Source of the DNA: Gluconacetobacter azotocaptans
GTDB lineage: Bacteria > Pseudomonadota > Alphaproteobacteria > Acetobacterales > Acetobacteraceae
Reading direction: 5' to 3'
Assembly: GCF_014174355.1 (NCBI RefSeq)
Contig: NZ_JABEQF010000002.1
Span: forward strand, 1-64,000
Length of the DNA stretch: 64,000 bases
Shown: positions 27,720-36,846 of the stretch, one piece after another
How positions within the stretch are numbered: the first letter of the stretch is position 1
How the letters are laid out: every line of letters begins with the position of its first letter
Made by a program: the position numbers and the translations under genes
The notes under the pieces: model-generated
Seen by the model: only the letters and a program-made list of their open reading frames with translations
Database searches by the model: none
Told to the model about the DNA's origin: nothing

Positions 27720-29215
27720 GATTCGATCCAGTGCGCGCGGGCGCCGATTTCCACATGGACGGCTTTGACCTGGGTATATTCCTCCACACCCATGATACCG
27801 GCCTCGCGCCCCCAGCCCGACTGCTTGAAGCCCCCGGCCGGCGTTTCCGGCCCGCCCGCCATGATGGTATTGACCCAGAACCGGCCGGCCCGCACACGCC
27901 GCGTGACGGTCAGGGCCTTGTTCAGGCTGCTGGTCCAGACCGAAGCGGCAAGCCCGTAGATCGTGTCATTGGCCAGCGCGATCGCCTCCTCGGTCGTGTC
28001 GAAATGGAAAGAGGACAGCACGGGGCCGAAGATTTCGTCGCGGGCGATCGCCATGGAGGGTGTCACGCCCGAGAACAGCGTCGGCTGGATGAACCGGCCG
28101 CGGCCGAGATCGAGCGCGCCCCCGCCTTGGACGACTTTCGCGCCCTCCTGCTTGCCCTTTTCGATATAGCCAAGAATTGTCTCGTTCTGCGCACTGGTCG
28201 TGACGGCGCCGATCTGCGTGCGCGGATCGAGCGGATCGCCCACGCGGATACGCGCCATTTTCTCGGCCAGGATCCTCTCGAATTCCGGAGCGACCGAGCG
28301 TTCGACGATCAGGCGGCTCGAAGAAACACAGCATTGCCCGGTATTGAAGTTGATGCCGAAGGCCGCCCCGTCGGCCGCATCATCCAGATTGGAATCGGCA
28401 AAGACGATGATGGGGTTCTTGCCCCCCAGTTCCAGCCCCAGCTTCTTCAGGTTGCTGGCCGCCGAAGCCTGCACGCAGGTGCGACCAACCGCGGTCGAGC
28501 CCGTGAACGACAGCATGTCGACGTCGGGATGTTCGGCCAACGCCTGCCCGATTACGCGGCCCACGCCGGTCACGACATTGTAAGCCCCGGCCGGCAGGCC
28601 TGCTTTTTCCAGAATATCCGCCAGAATCAGCGTGGTTGCGCTGGTCACCTCGGCCGGTTTGACCACCAGCGTGCAGCCCGACGCCAGGATGAACGGCACA
28701 CGCTCGCACAGGATCAGGAAAGGGAAATTCCAGGGCGTGATCAGTCCCACGACGCCGATCGGCTCCCGCAGCACCATGCCGAACAGGCTGTCGCCCATGT
28801 TGTTGAAGCTGTCGCCGCGCAGCAGCCGCGCCGCGCCGGCCGCGACCTCGAAACAGGCGATGCAGTGATCGATTTCGCCCTTCGCCTGGCTGATGGGCTT
28901 GCCGTTTTCAAGAACCTCCCACAGGGCGATTTCGTCGCGGCGCTCGCGCAGCCCCTGGGCGGTGCGCAGCAACACGGCCGCGCGCTCGGCGCCGGGAATG
29001 CGGCTCCAGCGGCCATTCTCGAACGTGCGGCGGGCGGCGGCCACGGCGTCGTCCAGATCCTGCTTCGAGCAGCGTGCGGTGCGCGTCACCAGCCGGTCGT
29101 GGGCGGGCGACAGCCGTTCCTGCTGGTCGCCGGCCTGGCGCCACTGCCCGTCGACGTAAAAACCGAAATCGCGTGGGGTTTCGGGAAATGCGGTGCTTTG
29201 ATCCAGTTCGGCCAT
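27716..29215 (-). CDS. NAD(P)-dependent aldehyde dehydrogenase
   Basis: 499 residues. Key residues present: PWNFP with Asn163, Lys186 in VVKPAEV, GSTAVGR (239-245), Glu262 in ELGGKNP and catalytic Cys296 in NTGQCC. It oxidises the aldehyde from the GMC partner to the acid. ATG at 29215 with GGAGAAG; longer in-frame starts lack family similarity. First gene of the ALDH-GMC-CoA-transferase run. Confidence 0.92.
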   Translation of the reverse strand: MAELDQSTAFPETPRDFGFYVDGQWRQAGDQQERLSPAHDRLVTRTARCSKQDLDDAVAAARRTFENGRWSRIPGAERAAVLLRTAQGLRERRDEIALWEVLENGKPISQAKGEIDHCIACFEVAAGAARLLRGDSFNNMGDSLFGMVLREPIGVVGLITPWNFPFLILCERVPFILASGCTLVVKPAEVTSATTLILADILEKAGLPAGAYNVVTGVGRVIGQALAEHPDVDMLSFTGSTAVGRTCVQASAASNLKKLGLELGGKNPIIVFADSNLDDAADGAAFGINFNTGQCCVSSSRLIVERSVAPEFERILAEKMARIRVGDPLDPRTQIGAVTTSAQNETILGYIEKGKQEGAKVVQGGGALDLGRGRFIQPTLFSGVTPSMAIARDEIFGPVLSSFHFDTTEEAIALANDTIYGLAASVWTSSLNKALTVTRRVRAGRFWVNTIMAGGPETPAGGFKQSGWGREAGIMGVEEYTQVKAVHVEIGARAHWIES

Positions 29216-29580
29216 AGATGGCTTCTCCAGTTTTGACGCCGTCGGTGTCCCGATGGCTGATGTGGACATCGACCGCTGGGCTGATGCGTCGGGCCGGGTA
29301 TCCGGCCTGACCGAATAAGCGAATGATCGACCTTGCCGTTTCGGCAATTTCAAATGCTGTTGGCGCTACGGAAGAAATCGCGGTCCGCGCTGTGGAGCGA
29401 AAATGCGCGCATGACGTCCATATTCGCGAAGAACATGAAGGGCGTCGGCCTGCCCGTTGCCTGGGCCAGAACGCGGCAACAGCGTGTTCACATGAATCAT
29501 AGGGTGACGTTCCGCTTGTTTATTGGTGATCCCGTCATTTTTCCGCAGGATCACATTTTATTTTTGAACGACCGTCTCCG

Positions 29581-29599
29581 GATGCACCAACCGGTTACT
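29581..29599 (-). promoter_or_regulatory. Operator-like site B' (towards ALDH)
   Basis: Minus strand: AGTAACCGGTTGGTGCATC. It matches site B at 29791 (TGTAACCAGTTAGTGCATA) at 15 of 19 positions but is inverted. It lies 366 bp before the ALDH start. Confidence 0.45.
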
Positions 29600-29765
29600 C
29601 AGTGATAGGCTCGACATCGACCACCTTAAAACTCACATTTCCGTGAGTTGTATCGGCCATGCCGCGCCGCCTTGGCGCGCCTGCCGTACGCCCGGTCACT
29701 GGACACCGATCTGTGATAATTGGCGAAAATACGGGAGATGTTGGAAATCGGCATTGCCTTTTTCC

Positions 29766-29809
29766 TTGATCGGGAGACGGAAGTTATATATGTAACCAGT
29801 TAGTGCATA
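29766..29809 (+). promoter_or_regulatory. Promoter and operator site B (acyl-CoA dehydrogenase operon)
   Basis: -35 TTGATC (29766-29771), 17-bp spacer, -10 TATGTA (29789-29794), with the motif TGTAACCAGTTAGTGCATA (29791-29809) overlapping the -10, as expected for a repressor site. Confidence 0.5.
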
Positions 29810-29828
29810 AAAGAGCTGGAATGCCGGG

Positions 29829-30971
29829 ATGTATTTGAACGAAATGCAGGCGCAGGTGCGCGAAACCGCGCAGGCTTTTGCCGATGAGGTTATCCGCCCC
29901 GCGGCCGAGGCGCTGGACCGGGAAGAGCGCTTTCCCTCCGAAATATATGACGAAATGGCCAAGGTCGGCCTGTTCGGTGTCGGCGTGCCGGAATCCCTGG
30001 GTGGGCCGGGCTTCGACACTCTCACCTATGCTGTCGTGATGGAGGAACTGTCGCGCGGCTATGCCAGTATCGCGGATCAGTGCGGACTGGTGGAACTGAT
30101 CTCGACGCTTCTGGTGCGGCACGGCACCGAACGCCAGACCGGGATGCTGCCGGAAATCCTGGCGATGAAACGCAAGGTTGCCTACTGCATCACCGAGCCC
30201 GAGGCGGGCACCGACGTATCGGGCATCCGCACCACCGCCGAGAAGGATGGTGACGGCTGGGTGCTGAACGGCGGCAAGATCTGGATTCACAACGCGCCCG
30301 TGGCGGACACCGGCTTCGTCCTGGCGCGGACGGACAAGGCCGCCGGCAACCGCGGCATGTCCATCTTCATCGTGGACCTGCACGCGCAGGGTGTCGAACG
30401 TGGCCCCAAGGAACACAAGATGGGGCAGCGTGCCAGCCAGGTCGGCGGCCTGTCGTTCTCCGATGTCCGGCTTGGCCCTGATGCGTTGCTGGGCGAGGCC
30501 GGGCGCGGGTTTCACATGATGATGAGTGTGCTGGACAAGGGCCGTGTCGGTATCGCGGCGCTTGCGACCGGCATCGCGCAGGCGGGGCTGGAAGCCGCGG
30601 TGGAATATGCCGGCGTGCGCAAGCAGTTCGACAAGAAAATTTCCGAATTCCAAGGCGTGCAGTGGCTTCTGGCCGACATGGCGAAAGACATCGAGGCCGC
30701 GCGCCTGCTGGTGCATTCGGCGGCGGTCAAGATCGATCAGGGGCTGGATGCGACGAAGGCATGTTCCATGGCGAAATGCTTCGCCGGTGATATGGCGGTG
30801 GCGCGGACGTCCGATGCGGTGCAGGTGTTCGGTGGCTCGGGCTATATCCGTGGCTTCGAGGTCGAACGCCTCTATCGTGACGCCAAGATCACGCAGATCT
30901 ATGAGGGCACCAATCAGATCCAGCGCATGATCATCGCGCGCGAGCTGATGAAGAAAGGTGCCCGCGCATGA
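29829..30971 (+). CDS. Acyl-CoA dehydrogenase
   Basis: 380-residue FAD enzyme. Signatures YCITEPEAGTDVSG and QVFGGSGYIRGFEVERLYRDAK are present, and the catalytic base is Glu359 in YEGTNQIQR. It introduces a 2,3-double bond in an acyl-CoA and passes electrons to the EtfAB encoded 3 kb downstream. It resembles short/branched-chain enzymes. The ribosome site is weak. The stop overlaps the SDR start (ATGA). Confidence 0.93.
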   Translation: MYLNEMQAQVRETAQAFADEVIRPAAEALDREERFPSEIYDEMAKVGLFGVGVPESLGGPGFDTLTYAVVMEELSRGYASIADQCGLVELISTLLVRHGTERQTGMLPEILAMKRKVAYCITEPEAGTDVSGIRTTAEKDGDGWVLNGGKIWIHNAPVADTGFVLARTDKAAGNRGMSIFIVDLHAQGVERGPKEHKMGQRASQVGGLSFSDVRLGPDALLGEAGRGFHMMMSVLDKGRVGIAALATGIAQAGLEAAVEYAGVRKQFDKKISEFQGVQWLLADMAKDIEAARLLVHSAAVKIDQGLDATKACSMAKCFAGDMAVARTSDAVQVFGGSGYIRGFEVERLYRDAKITQIYEGTNQIQRMIIARELMKKGARA

Positions 30972-31735
30972 GACAGGTTGCGCTGGTCACCGGCGCCTCG
31001 CGCGGGATCGGCCTGGCGGCGGCCGAGGCGCTGGCGCAGGACGGCTTTGCGATTGCCCTGAACGGTCTGTTTGACGACGCCGAGCTGCACGAAGCGGTTC
31101 GGCGCGTGAAGGCACACGGCGTGCCGGTCATGGCCGCACCATTCGATGTCAGCGACACAACCCTGGCCGCCGGATGGCTGGCGCGTATCGAGGAGACGCT
31201 TGGTCCGCTCACCACGCTGGTCAACAATGCCGGTGTGGGGGTGTTGCAGCGTGGCGACCTGCTGGACGTGACCGAAGAGAGCTGGGACCGCTGCCTGACG
31301 GTCAATGCCAAGGCCCTGTTCTTTCTCTCCCAGGCCTTTACCCGGCGTCTGCTGTCGCGCACGCGGCCCGAGACGCTTTTCCATTCCATCGTGAACGTCA
31401 CCTCGTCGAACGCCCGGGCCGTGGCTGTCCAGCGTTCCGAATATTGTGCGTCCAAGGCGGCGGCGGCCATGGTGTCCATGGCGTTCGCCGTGCGGCTGGG
31501 GCCGGAAAATATCGCGGTCTACGACGTGCAGCCCGGGCTGATCGCCACCGACATGACCGCGCCTGTGATCGAGATGTATCGCAAGCGCGCGGCGGACGGG
31601 CTGACGCTCATGCCCCGTGTGGGCGAACCCGCGGACATGGGCGGCATCATCGCGACGCTTGCATCGGGGAAGCTTCCCTACACCACGGGCCAGGTGATCT
31701 CGGCGGATGCCGGACTGCTTGTCCCCCGATTCTGA
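30968..31735 (+). CDS. SDR-family oxidoreductase (FabG-like)
   Basis: 255 residues. TGASRGIG (8-15), NNAG (86-89), catalytic Ser in NVTSSNA (143-149) and Tyr159/Lys163 in YCASK. NAD(P)-dependent oxidation or reduction of a hydroxyl/keto group. Translationally coupled to the acyl-CoA dehydrogenase; it may act on the hydroxyacyl or sugar intermediate of the same pathway (inference). Confidence 0.9.
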   Translation: MRQVALVTGASRGIGLAAAEALAQDGFAIALNGLFDDAELHEAVRRVKAHGVPVMAAPFDVSDTTLAAGWLARIEETLGPLTTLVNNAGVGVLQRGDLLDVTEESWDRCLTVNAKALFFLSQAFTRRLLSRTRPETLFHSIVNVTSSNARAVAVQRSEYCASKAAAAMVSMAFAVRLGPENIAVYDVQPGLIATDMTAPVIEMYRKRAADGLTLMPRVGEPADMGGIIATLASGKLPYTTGQVISADAGLLVPRF

Positions 31736-31737
31736 GA

Positions 31738-32901
31738 ATGACCATGAAAATCGCCCTTCCTGACGAAACGGGCCGGAAAAGTGATTACCGGCTTACCGGA
31801 AAGCCGTTGGTCCTGGCGAGCTTGCCGCCTCATCCGGCGCGCATCGTCTATTCCGCCGCCCATGTCGTTGCCGATCCTTTTTCGGCCGCGGCGCCCTCCG
31901 GCCAGCCGGCGATCGACTGGGAAAAGACCATGGCGTTCCGGCACTATCTCGCCGGCATGGGCCTGGGGATTGCCGAAGCGATGGATACCGCGCAGCGCGG
32001 CATGGGCCTCGACTGGTCCCGTTCGCTGGAACTGATCCGCCGCACCCGTTCGGAACTGCCGGACGCGCTGGTGGGCAACGGTTGCGGCACGGACCACCTC
32101 GACCTGTACCAGGTGTCCACCGTGGACGAGGTCATCCGGGGTTACATGCTGCAGGCCGAAGCGATCCAGGCCCTGGGCGGCCGGCTGATCCTGATGGCCA
32201 GCCGCGCGCTGGCCCGCGTGGCCAACGGTCCCGCCGACTACAAACGCGTCTACCGCGAGGTGCTGACGAACTGCGATCAGCCGGTCATCCTGCACTGGCT
32301 GGGCGAGATGTTCGATCCGATGCTGGAAGGCTACTGGGGTAGCCAGGATTTTGACGCGGCGCTGGAGACGGTCCTGTCCATCATCGGGGAAAACCGCAAT
32401 CGCGTGGATGGGATCAAGATTTCCCTTCTCGACAAGGACAAGGAAATTCGCTTGCGGCGGCGCCTGCCCGCGGGCGTCCACATGTATACCGGCGACGACT
32501 TCAACTATCCCGAACTGATCCAGGGCGACGACCAGGGCTTCAGCCATGCGCTTCTGGGTATATTCGACCCGATCGCGGTGGCGGCGGTGACGGCGGTCAG
32601 GCAACTGGGCGAAGGCAATGTGGCGGGTTTCCGCGCAACGCTGGACCCGACCGTGCCCCTGGCGCGCCGCATTTTCCGGGCCCCGACCCAGTATTACAAG
32701 ACCGGCGTCGTGTTCCTGGCGTGGCTGAACGGGTTTCAGGACCATTTTATTATGCTGAACGGCGCGCAATCGATGCGTCCGCTCCCCGATTTCGTCGAGA
32801 TCTTCCGCCTTGCCGACGGGTGCGGCCTGCTGCGGGACCCGGAACTTGCCGTGACGCGTATGAAAACGCTTCTGGCGCTGTATGGCGCAAGTGATGCGTG
32901 A
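31738..32901 (+). CDS. DUF993 family protein (DHDPS-like TIM barrel)
   Basis: 387 residues. Matches my memory of DUF993 proteins: SAAHVVADPFS, then AEAMDTAQRGMGLDW and LYQVSTVDEVIRGYMLQAEA. A lysine in DGIKISLLDKD sits where the Schiff-base lysine of DHDPS-type aldolases would be. Probably an aldolase or lyase of a sugar derivative; no reaction is established to my knowledge. The start could also be the ATG at 31744. The 3' end overlaps the next gene by 20 bp. Confidence 0.8.
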   Translation: MTMKIALPDETGRKSDYRLTGKPLVLASLPPHPARIVYSAAHVVADPFSAAAPSGQPAIDWEKTMAFRHYLAGMGLGIAEAMDTAQRGMGLDWSRSLELIRRTRSELPDALVGNGCGTDHLDLYQVSTVDEVIRGYMLQAEAIQALGGRLILMASRALARVANGPADYKRVYREVLTNCDQPVILHWLGEMFDPMLEGYWGSQDFDAALETVLSIIGENRNRVDGIKISLLDKDKEIRLRRRLPAGVHMYTGDDFNYPELIQGDDQGFSHALLGIFDPIAVAAVTAVRQLGEGNVAGFRATLDPTVPLARRIFRAPTQYYKTGVVFLAWLNGFQDHFIMLNGAQSMRPLPDFVEIFRLADGCGLLRDPELAVTRMKTLLALYGASDA

Positions 32902-33751
32902 TTTCCGCCATGACCACTCCGCGCTGGCGCTGAACACCGCCACGCTGGGGCACAATGTCGAGGGTGCGGGCGCCGGCTGGTCGCCGGAACGCGTCATCGA
33001 CGCCTGTGCCGAACGCGGTATTGGCGGCATCGTCTTCTGGCGCCGGGAACTGGCGGGACGGGCCGCCGCCATCGGCGACCACGCCCGTCGATCCGGGGTG
33101 GAGGTCATCGGCCTGTGCCGTACCCCCTTCCTGGTCGGGCCGCTGGCCGAGCGGGACGCCACGGCCATCGCCGACGATTTCCGCCGTGCGATCGATCTGG
33201 CGGCCGAGGTCGGCGCGCCCGTGCTGACGATCGTCACCGGCGGCGTCGCCGCCGGGACCAAGGGCATGGGCGAGAGCCTGAAAATCGTCGCCGAGCGCGT
33301 TGCCCAGGCGGTGCCCTGGGCCCGCGAGGCCGGCGTGAAACTGGCCCTTGAGCCCCTGCACCCGGTTTACGGCGGAAACCGGTCCTGCCTCGTGACGACG
33401 CGGGAGGCGCTCGACCTGTGCGACGGGATCGATGACGAGGCGCTGGGCGTCGCCATCGACATCTACCACGTGTGGTGGGACGGCGATCTGTCGAGGCAGA
33501 TCAGCCGTGCCGGGAGACGTATCCTTGGCTTTCATCTGTGCGACTGGCTGGCCGAAACCACCGACGTGCTTCTCGATCGCGGCATGATGGGGGACGGCGT
33601 CGCCGATATCAGGGCGATCCGTGCCGCCGTGGAAGCCGCAGGGTACCAGAGCTTCTGCGAAGTCGAGATTTTTTCCGCCAACACCTGGTGGAAGCGCGAT
33701 CCGGCCGACGTCCTGGACGTGATGGTCGAACGGTTTCGCACTGTCTGCTGA
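32882..33751 (+). CDS. Sugar phosphate isomerase/epimerase, TIM-barrel family
   Basis: 289 residues from 32882, or 285 from the ATG at 32894. Metal-ligand segments of the xylose-isomerase-like fold are visible: [32 protein letters not shown] and [12 protein letters not shown]. It overlaps the DUF993 gene, and this pair probably acts on consecutive intermediates (inference). Ends 16 bp before etfB. Confidence 0.82.
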   Translation: MAQVMRDFRHDHSALALNTATLGHNVEGAGAGWSPERVIDACAERGIGGIVFWRRELAGRAAAIGDHARRSGVEVIGLCRTPFLVGPLAERDATAIADDFRRAIDLAAEVGAPVLTIVTGGVAAGTKGMGESLKIVAERVAQAVPWAREAGVKLALEPLHPVYGGNRSCLVTTREALDLCDGIDDEALGVAIDIYHVWWDGDLSRQISRAGRRILGFHLCDWLAETTDVLLDRGMMGDGVADIRAIRAAVEAAGYQSFCEVEIFSANTWWKRDPADVLDVMVERFRTVC

Positions 33752-33767
33752 ACAATCAGGATCAGTC

Positions 33768-34532
33768 ATGAAACTTCTTGTTCCTGTCAAACGTGTCGTT
33801 GATTACAACGTGAAAATACGGGTCAATCCCGACGGTAGCGGCGTTGAAACGTCCAATGTCAAGATGTCCATGAATCCGTTCGACGAAATCGCGCTCGAAG
33901 AAGCCGTGCGGATGAAGGAGAAGGGCGTGGCCAGCGAGATCGTCGCGGTCTCCATCGGTACGCAGCAGGCGAAGGAGACGCTGCGAACGGCGCTGGCCCT
34001 GGGCGCGGATCGCGCGATCCTGGTGGACGCCACGTCCGATCCGAAACAGGATATCGAGCCGCTGTCGGTGGCGAAGATCCTGGCGAAAATCGTAGCGGAG
34101 GAAAAGCCCGATCTTGTCATTGCCGGCAAGCAGGCCATCGACAACGACATGAACGCCACCGGGCAGATGCTTGCGGGCCTTCTGGGTTGGGGGCAGGCGA
34201 CCTTTGCCTCGGCGATCGAGATATCGGGCGGCAGTGCGACGGTCACGCGCGAAATCGACGGTGGCCTGCAGATCCTCAAAGTGGCCCTGCCGGCCGTCAT
34301 CACAACAGATCTGCGTCTGAACGAACCGCGCTATATCTCGCTTCCCAGCATCATGAAGGCGAAGAAAAAGCCGCTGGAAGAAAAGACCCTTGCCGATCTT
34401 GGCGTCGATCTGACACCGCGCCTGCGCATCGTCCATACCGACGAGCCGAAGCAGAGGAGTGCTGGTATGCGTGTCGGCTCGGTCGATGAACTGATCGACA
34501 AATTGAAGAATGAAGCGGGAGTTCTGTCATGA
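33768..34532 (+). CDS. etfB: Electron transfer flavoprotein, beta subunit
   Basis: 254 residues, starting [19 protein letters not shown], with [21 protein letters not shown], the AMP-site region [23 protein letters not shown], and a C-terminal arm [18 protein letters not shown] (the recognition loop). With EtfA it carries electrons from the acyl-CoA dehydrogenase to the quinone pool. No ETF-quinone oxidoreductase gene is in the window. AGGA site; ATGA overlap with etfA. Confidence 0.95.
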   Translation: MKLLVPVKRVVDYNVKIRVNPDGSGVETSNVKMSMNPFDEIALEEAVRMKEKGVASEIVAVSIGTQQAKETLRTALALGADRAILVDATSDPKQDIEPLSVAKILAKIVAEEKPDLVIAGKQAIDNDMNATGQMLAGLLGWGQATFASAIEISGGSATVTREIDGGLQILKVALPAVITTDLRLNEPRYISLPSIMKAKKKPLEEKTLADLGVDLTPRLRIVHTDEPKQRSAGMRVGSVDELIDKLKNEAGVLS

Positions 34533-35458
34533 CCGTCCTGTTGCTTGCCGAAATCAGCCAGGGCCACCTGGTGACCGATCATGTGGCGCGCGCGCTCTCC
34601 GCCGTATCGGCGCTGGGTGAGGTGGATGTACTGATTGCGACGGACCAAGGTGGCGCGGACGCGGCCGCGCAGGCGGCAAAGTTGCGGGGGGTCAGGAAGG
34701 TTCTGCTGTGCGAAGCGCCTTGTCTTGCGCACGGCCTGGCCGAACCGGTCGCGGCCCTGGTCAAGTCGGTTGCCGAAGGTTATTCGCACATCGTGGCCGC
34801 GGCCGCGACCTACGGCAAGAATATCCTGCCGCGCGTCGCCGCCCTTCTGGACGCGATGGTCATTTCCGACGTGACTGCCATAAAGGACGGCGAAACGTTC
34901 GAGCGTCCGGTCTATGCCGGGAATGCCGTGCAGCAGGTTGTTTCCAGCGACCCGCTCAAGATCTTCACCGTGCGGACCGCATCCTTCCAGCCGGCGCCCG
35001 AAGGCGGCAGCGCGCCCGTCGAACTGGTTTCGGCCCCTGCCGATCCGAACCTCTCGACCTGGGTGGAAGATCGTATCGTCGTGACGGAGCGGCCCGAGCT
35101 GACCTCGGCGAAGCGGGTGGTGTCCGGCGGCCGCGGGCTGGGGTCGAAGGAGAACTTCGATGCCATCGTCCGTCTGGCCGACAAGATCGGCGCCGCCGTC
35201 GGGGCAAGCCGCGCGGCCGTCGACCTGGGATACGCGCCGAACGACTGGCAGGTCGGTCAGACCGGTAAGATCGTGGCGCCCGAACTTTATGTGGCTGTCG
35301 GCATCTCGGGGGCGATCCAGCATCTGGCCGGCATGAAGGATTCGAAGATCATCGTCGCGATCAACAAGGACGAGGACGCACCCATCCTCAAGGTGGCCGA
35401 CTACGCACTGGTGGGCGACCTGTTTGCGATCGTTCCAGAATTATCAAAAAAGCTTTAA
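34529..35458 (+). CDS. etfA: Electron transfer flavoprotein, alpha subunit
   Basis: 309 residues. FAD-binding signatures [14 protein letters not shown] and [20 protein letters not shown], then [20 protein letters not shown] near the C-terminus. Partner of EtfB. Placement inside this operon suggests an ETF dedicated to, or co-regulated with, the local acyl-CoA dehydrogenase. Confidence 0.95.
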   Translation: MTVLLLAEISQGHLVTDHVARALSAVSALGEVDVLIATDQGGADAAAQAAKLRGVRKVLLCEAPCLAHGLAEPVAALVKSVAEGYSHIVAAAATYGKNILPRVAALLDAMVISDVTAIKDGETFERPVYAGNAVQQVVSSDPLKIFTVRTASFQPAPEGGSAPVELVSAPADPNLSTWVEDRIVVTERPELTSAKRVVSGGRGLGSKENFDAIVRLADKIGAAVGASRAAVDLGYAPNDWQVGQTGKIVAPELYVAVGISGAIQHLAGMKDSKIIVAINKDEDAPILKVADYALVGDLFAIVPELSKKL

Positions 35459-35630
35459 AGTCCCGCCGTTGCGGTCGATGCCAGGTTCGGAGGGCTTGAT
35501 TGGCACGCTGAATGACGGATACAAATCCGGCCCCACCGGATAAAGCGGTGTGACCGATATAATCGCTATGCTTGTCTAAAAAAAGAACGCCGGTCGGGTC
35601 TCCTGATCGGTCATAAAAGGATGACAAGTC

Positions 35631-36647
35631 ATGAATCCCTGGGAAAAGCGCCGCTTCGGCCGGTGCGGGTTCGACGTTACCGCATTTGCATTCGGTACCG
35701 CACCCATCGGAAATTTTCTGCGCGAAATGGACGAACAGGTCGCGGCCGACATGATCGCGCGCGCCTGGAGCGCCGGTGTGCGTTTCTACGACACGGCGCC
35801 GATGTATGGCCATGGCCTTGCGGAACTTCGTCTTGGACAGGCCCTGCGATGGAAAAAGCGGGACGAGTTTGTGGTGGCTTCGAAGGTCGGTCGTGTATTG
35901 CATGCCGGACGACGGTCCGAGGTGGAGTTCGCACCGTGGTGCAATGCCGCGCCGAACCACATGACATTCGACTACAGCTATGACGGAACGATGCGGTCGT
36001 TCGAGGATTCGCTTCAGCGTCTGGCGCTGGAATATCTCGATATTGTCCTGATTCATGACATCGACCGTTTCACCCATGGCGACGCCCAGCCTGTCATGTT
36101 CGAAAACGCAATGGACGGCGCCTGGCGGGCGCTGGAGCGCCTTCGTTCGGAAGGTCTGGTCAAGGCCATCGGCGTGGGTGTCAACGAATGGGAGGTCTGC
36201 CACGAAGCGCTGAAACGCCGCGATTTCGACTGCTTCCTTCTGGCGGGCCGATATACCCTGCTGGAGCAGGATGCGTTGGATGAATTCCTGCCGTTGTGCG
36301 AGGAACGTGACACGGCGGTGATTGTCGGGGGCGGCTTCAATTCGGGCATTCTGGCAACCGGGGCGGTCGCAGGCGCCAAATATAATTATTCGCCGGCACC
36401 TGAAGAGATTTTACAAAAGGTCGCCCGGATCGACCAGGTCTGTCGCAAGCACGACGTGCCGCTGCCGGCGGCCGCACTGCAATTCGTCGTTGCCCATCCC
36501 GCCATTCCCGCGTTCTGCGCGGGAACAAGAACGGCGCAGCAACTGGAACAGAACCTCGACTGGTTCAGCCTGCCCATTCCTGCCGCCTTCTGGCAGGAGC
36601 TCAAGGCACGCGGTCTGCTGCGCGAAAGCGCCCCCACTCCGGATTGA
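35631..36647 (+). CDS. Aldo/keto reductase (D-threo-aldose 1-dehydrogenase / pyridoxal dehydrogenase-like)
   Basis: 338-residue AKR barrel. Catalytic tetrad visible: Asp54 and Tyr59 in YDTAPMYGHG, Lys85 in ASKVGR, and His in IVLIHDIDRF. The sub-branch with FGTAPIGNF includes L-fucose/D-threo-aldose and pyridoxal dehydrogenases, which oxidise a cyclic hemiacetal to a lactone. AGGATG before the ATG. A 172-bp gap separates it from etfA. Likely the first oxidation of the sugar imported by the next genes (inference). Confidence 0.85.
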   Translation: MNPWEKRRFGRCGFDVTAFAFGTAPIGNFLREMDEQVAADMIARAWSAGVRFYDTAPMYGHGLAELRLGQALRWKKRDEFVVASKVGRVLHAGRRSEVEFAPWCNAAPNHMTFDYSYDGTMRSFEDSLQRLALEYLDIVLIHDIDRFTHGDAQPVMFENAMDGAWRALERLRSEGLVKAIGVGVNEWEVCHEALKRRDFDCFLLAGRYTLLEQDALDEFLPLCEERDTAVIVGGGFNSGILATGAVAGAKYNYSPAPEEILQKVARIDQVCRKHDVPLPAAALQFVVAHPAIPAFCAGTRTAQQLEQNLDWFSLPIPAAFWQELKARGLLRESAPTPD

Positions 36648-36756
36648 TCGCGTCCCGGGATGTCTGAGGACGTGTCTGGATACTCCGTGATTGGAGCGTG
36701 CAACAGGCGCATTCACGCGGGTGTGTGACCAAGACAATTGACCAGCCAGTGAGGCG

Positions 36757-36775
36757 TATGTAACCATCTGGAGAA
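36757..36775 (+). promoter_or_regulatory. Operator-like site C (ABC importer operon)
   Basis: TATGTAACCATCTGGAG: the first ten bases repeat those of site B (29789-29798) and AACCATCTGG matches ten bases of the plus strand at site A. It lies about 72 bp before the binding-protein gene. A TTGACC occurs at 36738. Confidence 0.45.
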
Positions 36776-36846
36776 ATAAAAAGAGCGCCGGGTAGCGCGG
36801 ACCACATGGGTCCCTCCACCCACAAAGAAGCGCCCTGGAGACAGAC

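Larger units (their letters stand above)
29216..29828. promoter_or_regulatory. Divergent regulatory region of the orphan catabolic cluster
   Basis: 613 bp between the ALDH gene (minus) and the acyl-CoA dehydrogenase gene (plus). It holds an inverted pair of a roughly 19-bp operator-like motif (sites at 29581-29599 and 29791-29809) and a plus-strand promoter. Two short open frames inside (about 90 and 62 codons) have no family signal and I do not call them. Confidence 0.6.

Noticed and set aside
29333-29605. 90-codon open frame in the divergent regulatory region
   Set aside because: No family signal, no ribosome site, and it overlaps an operator-like repeat. Treated as non-coding.
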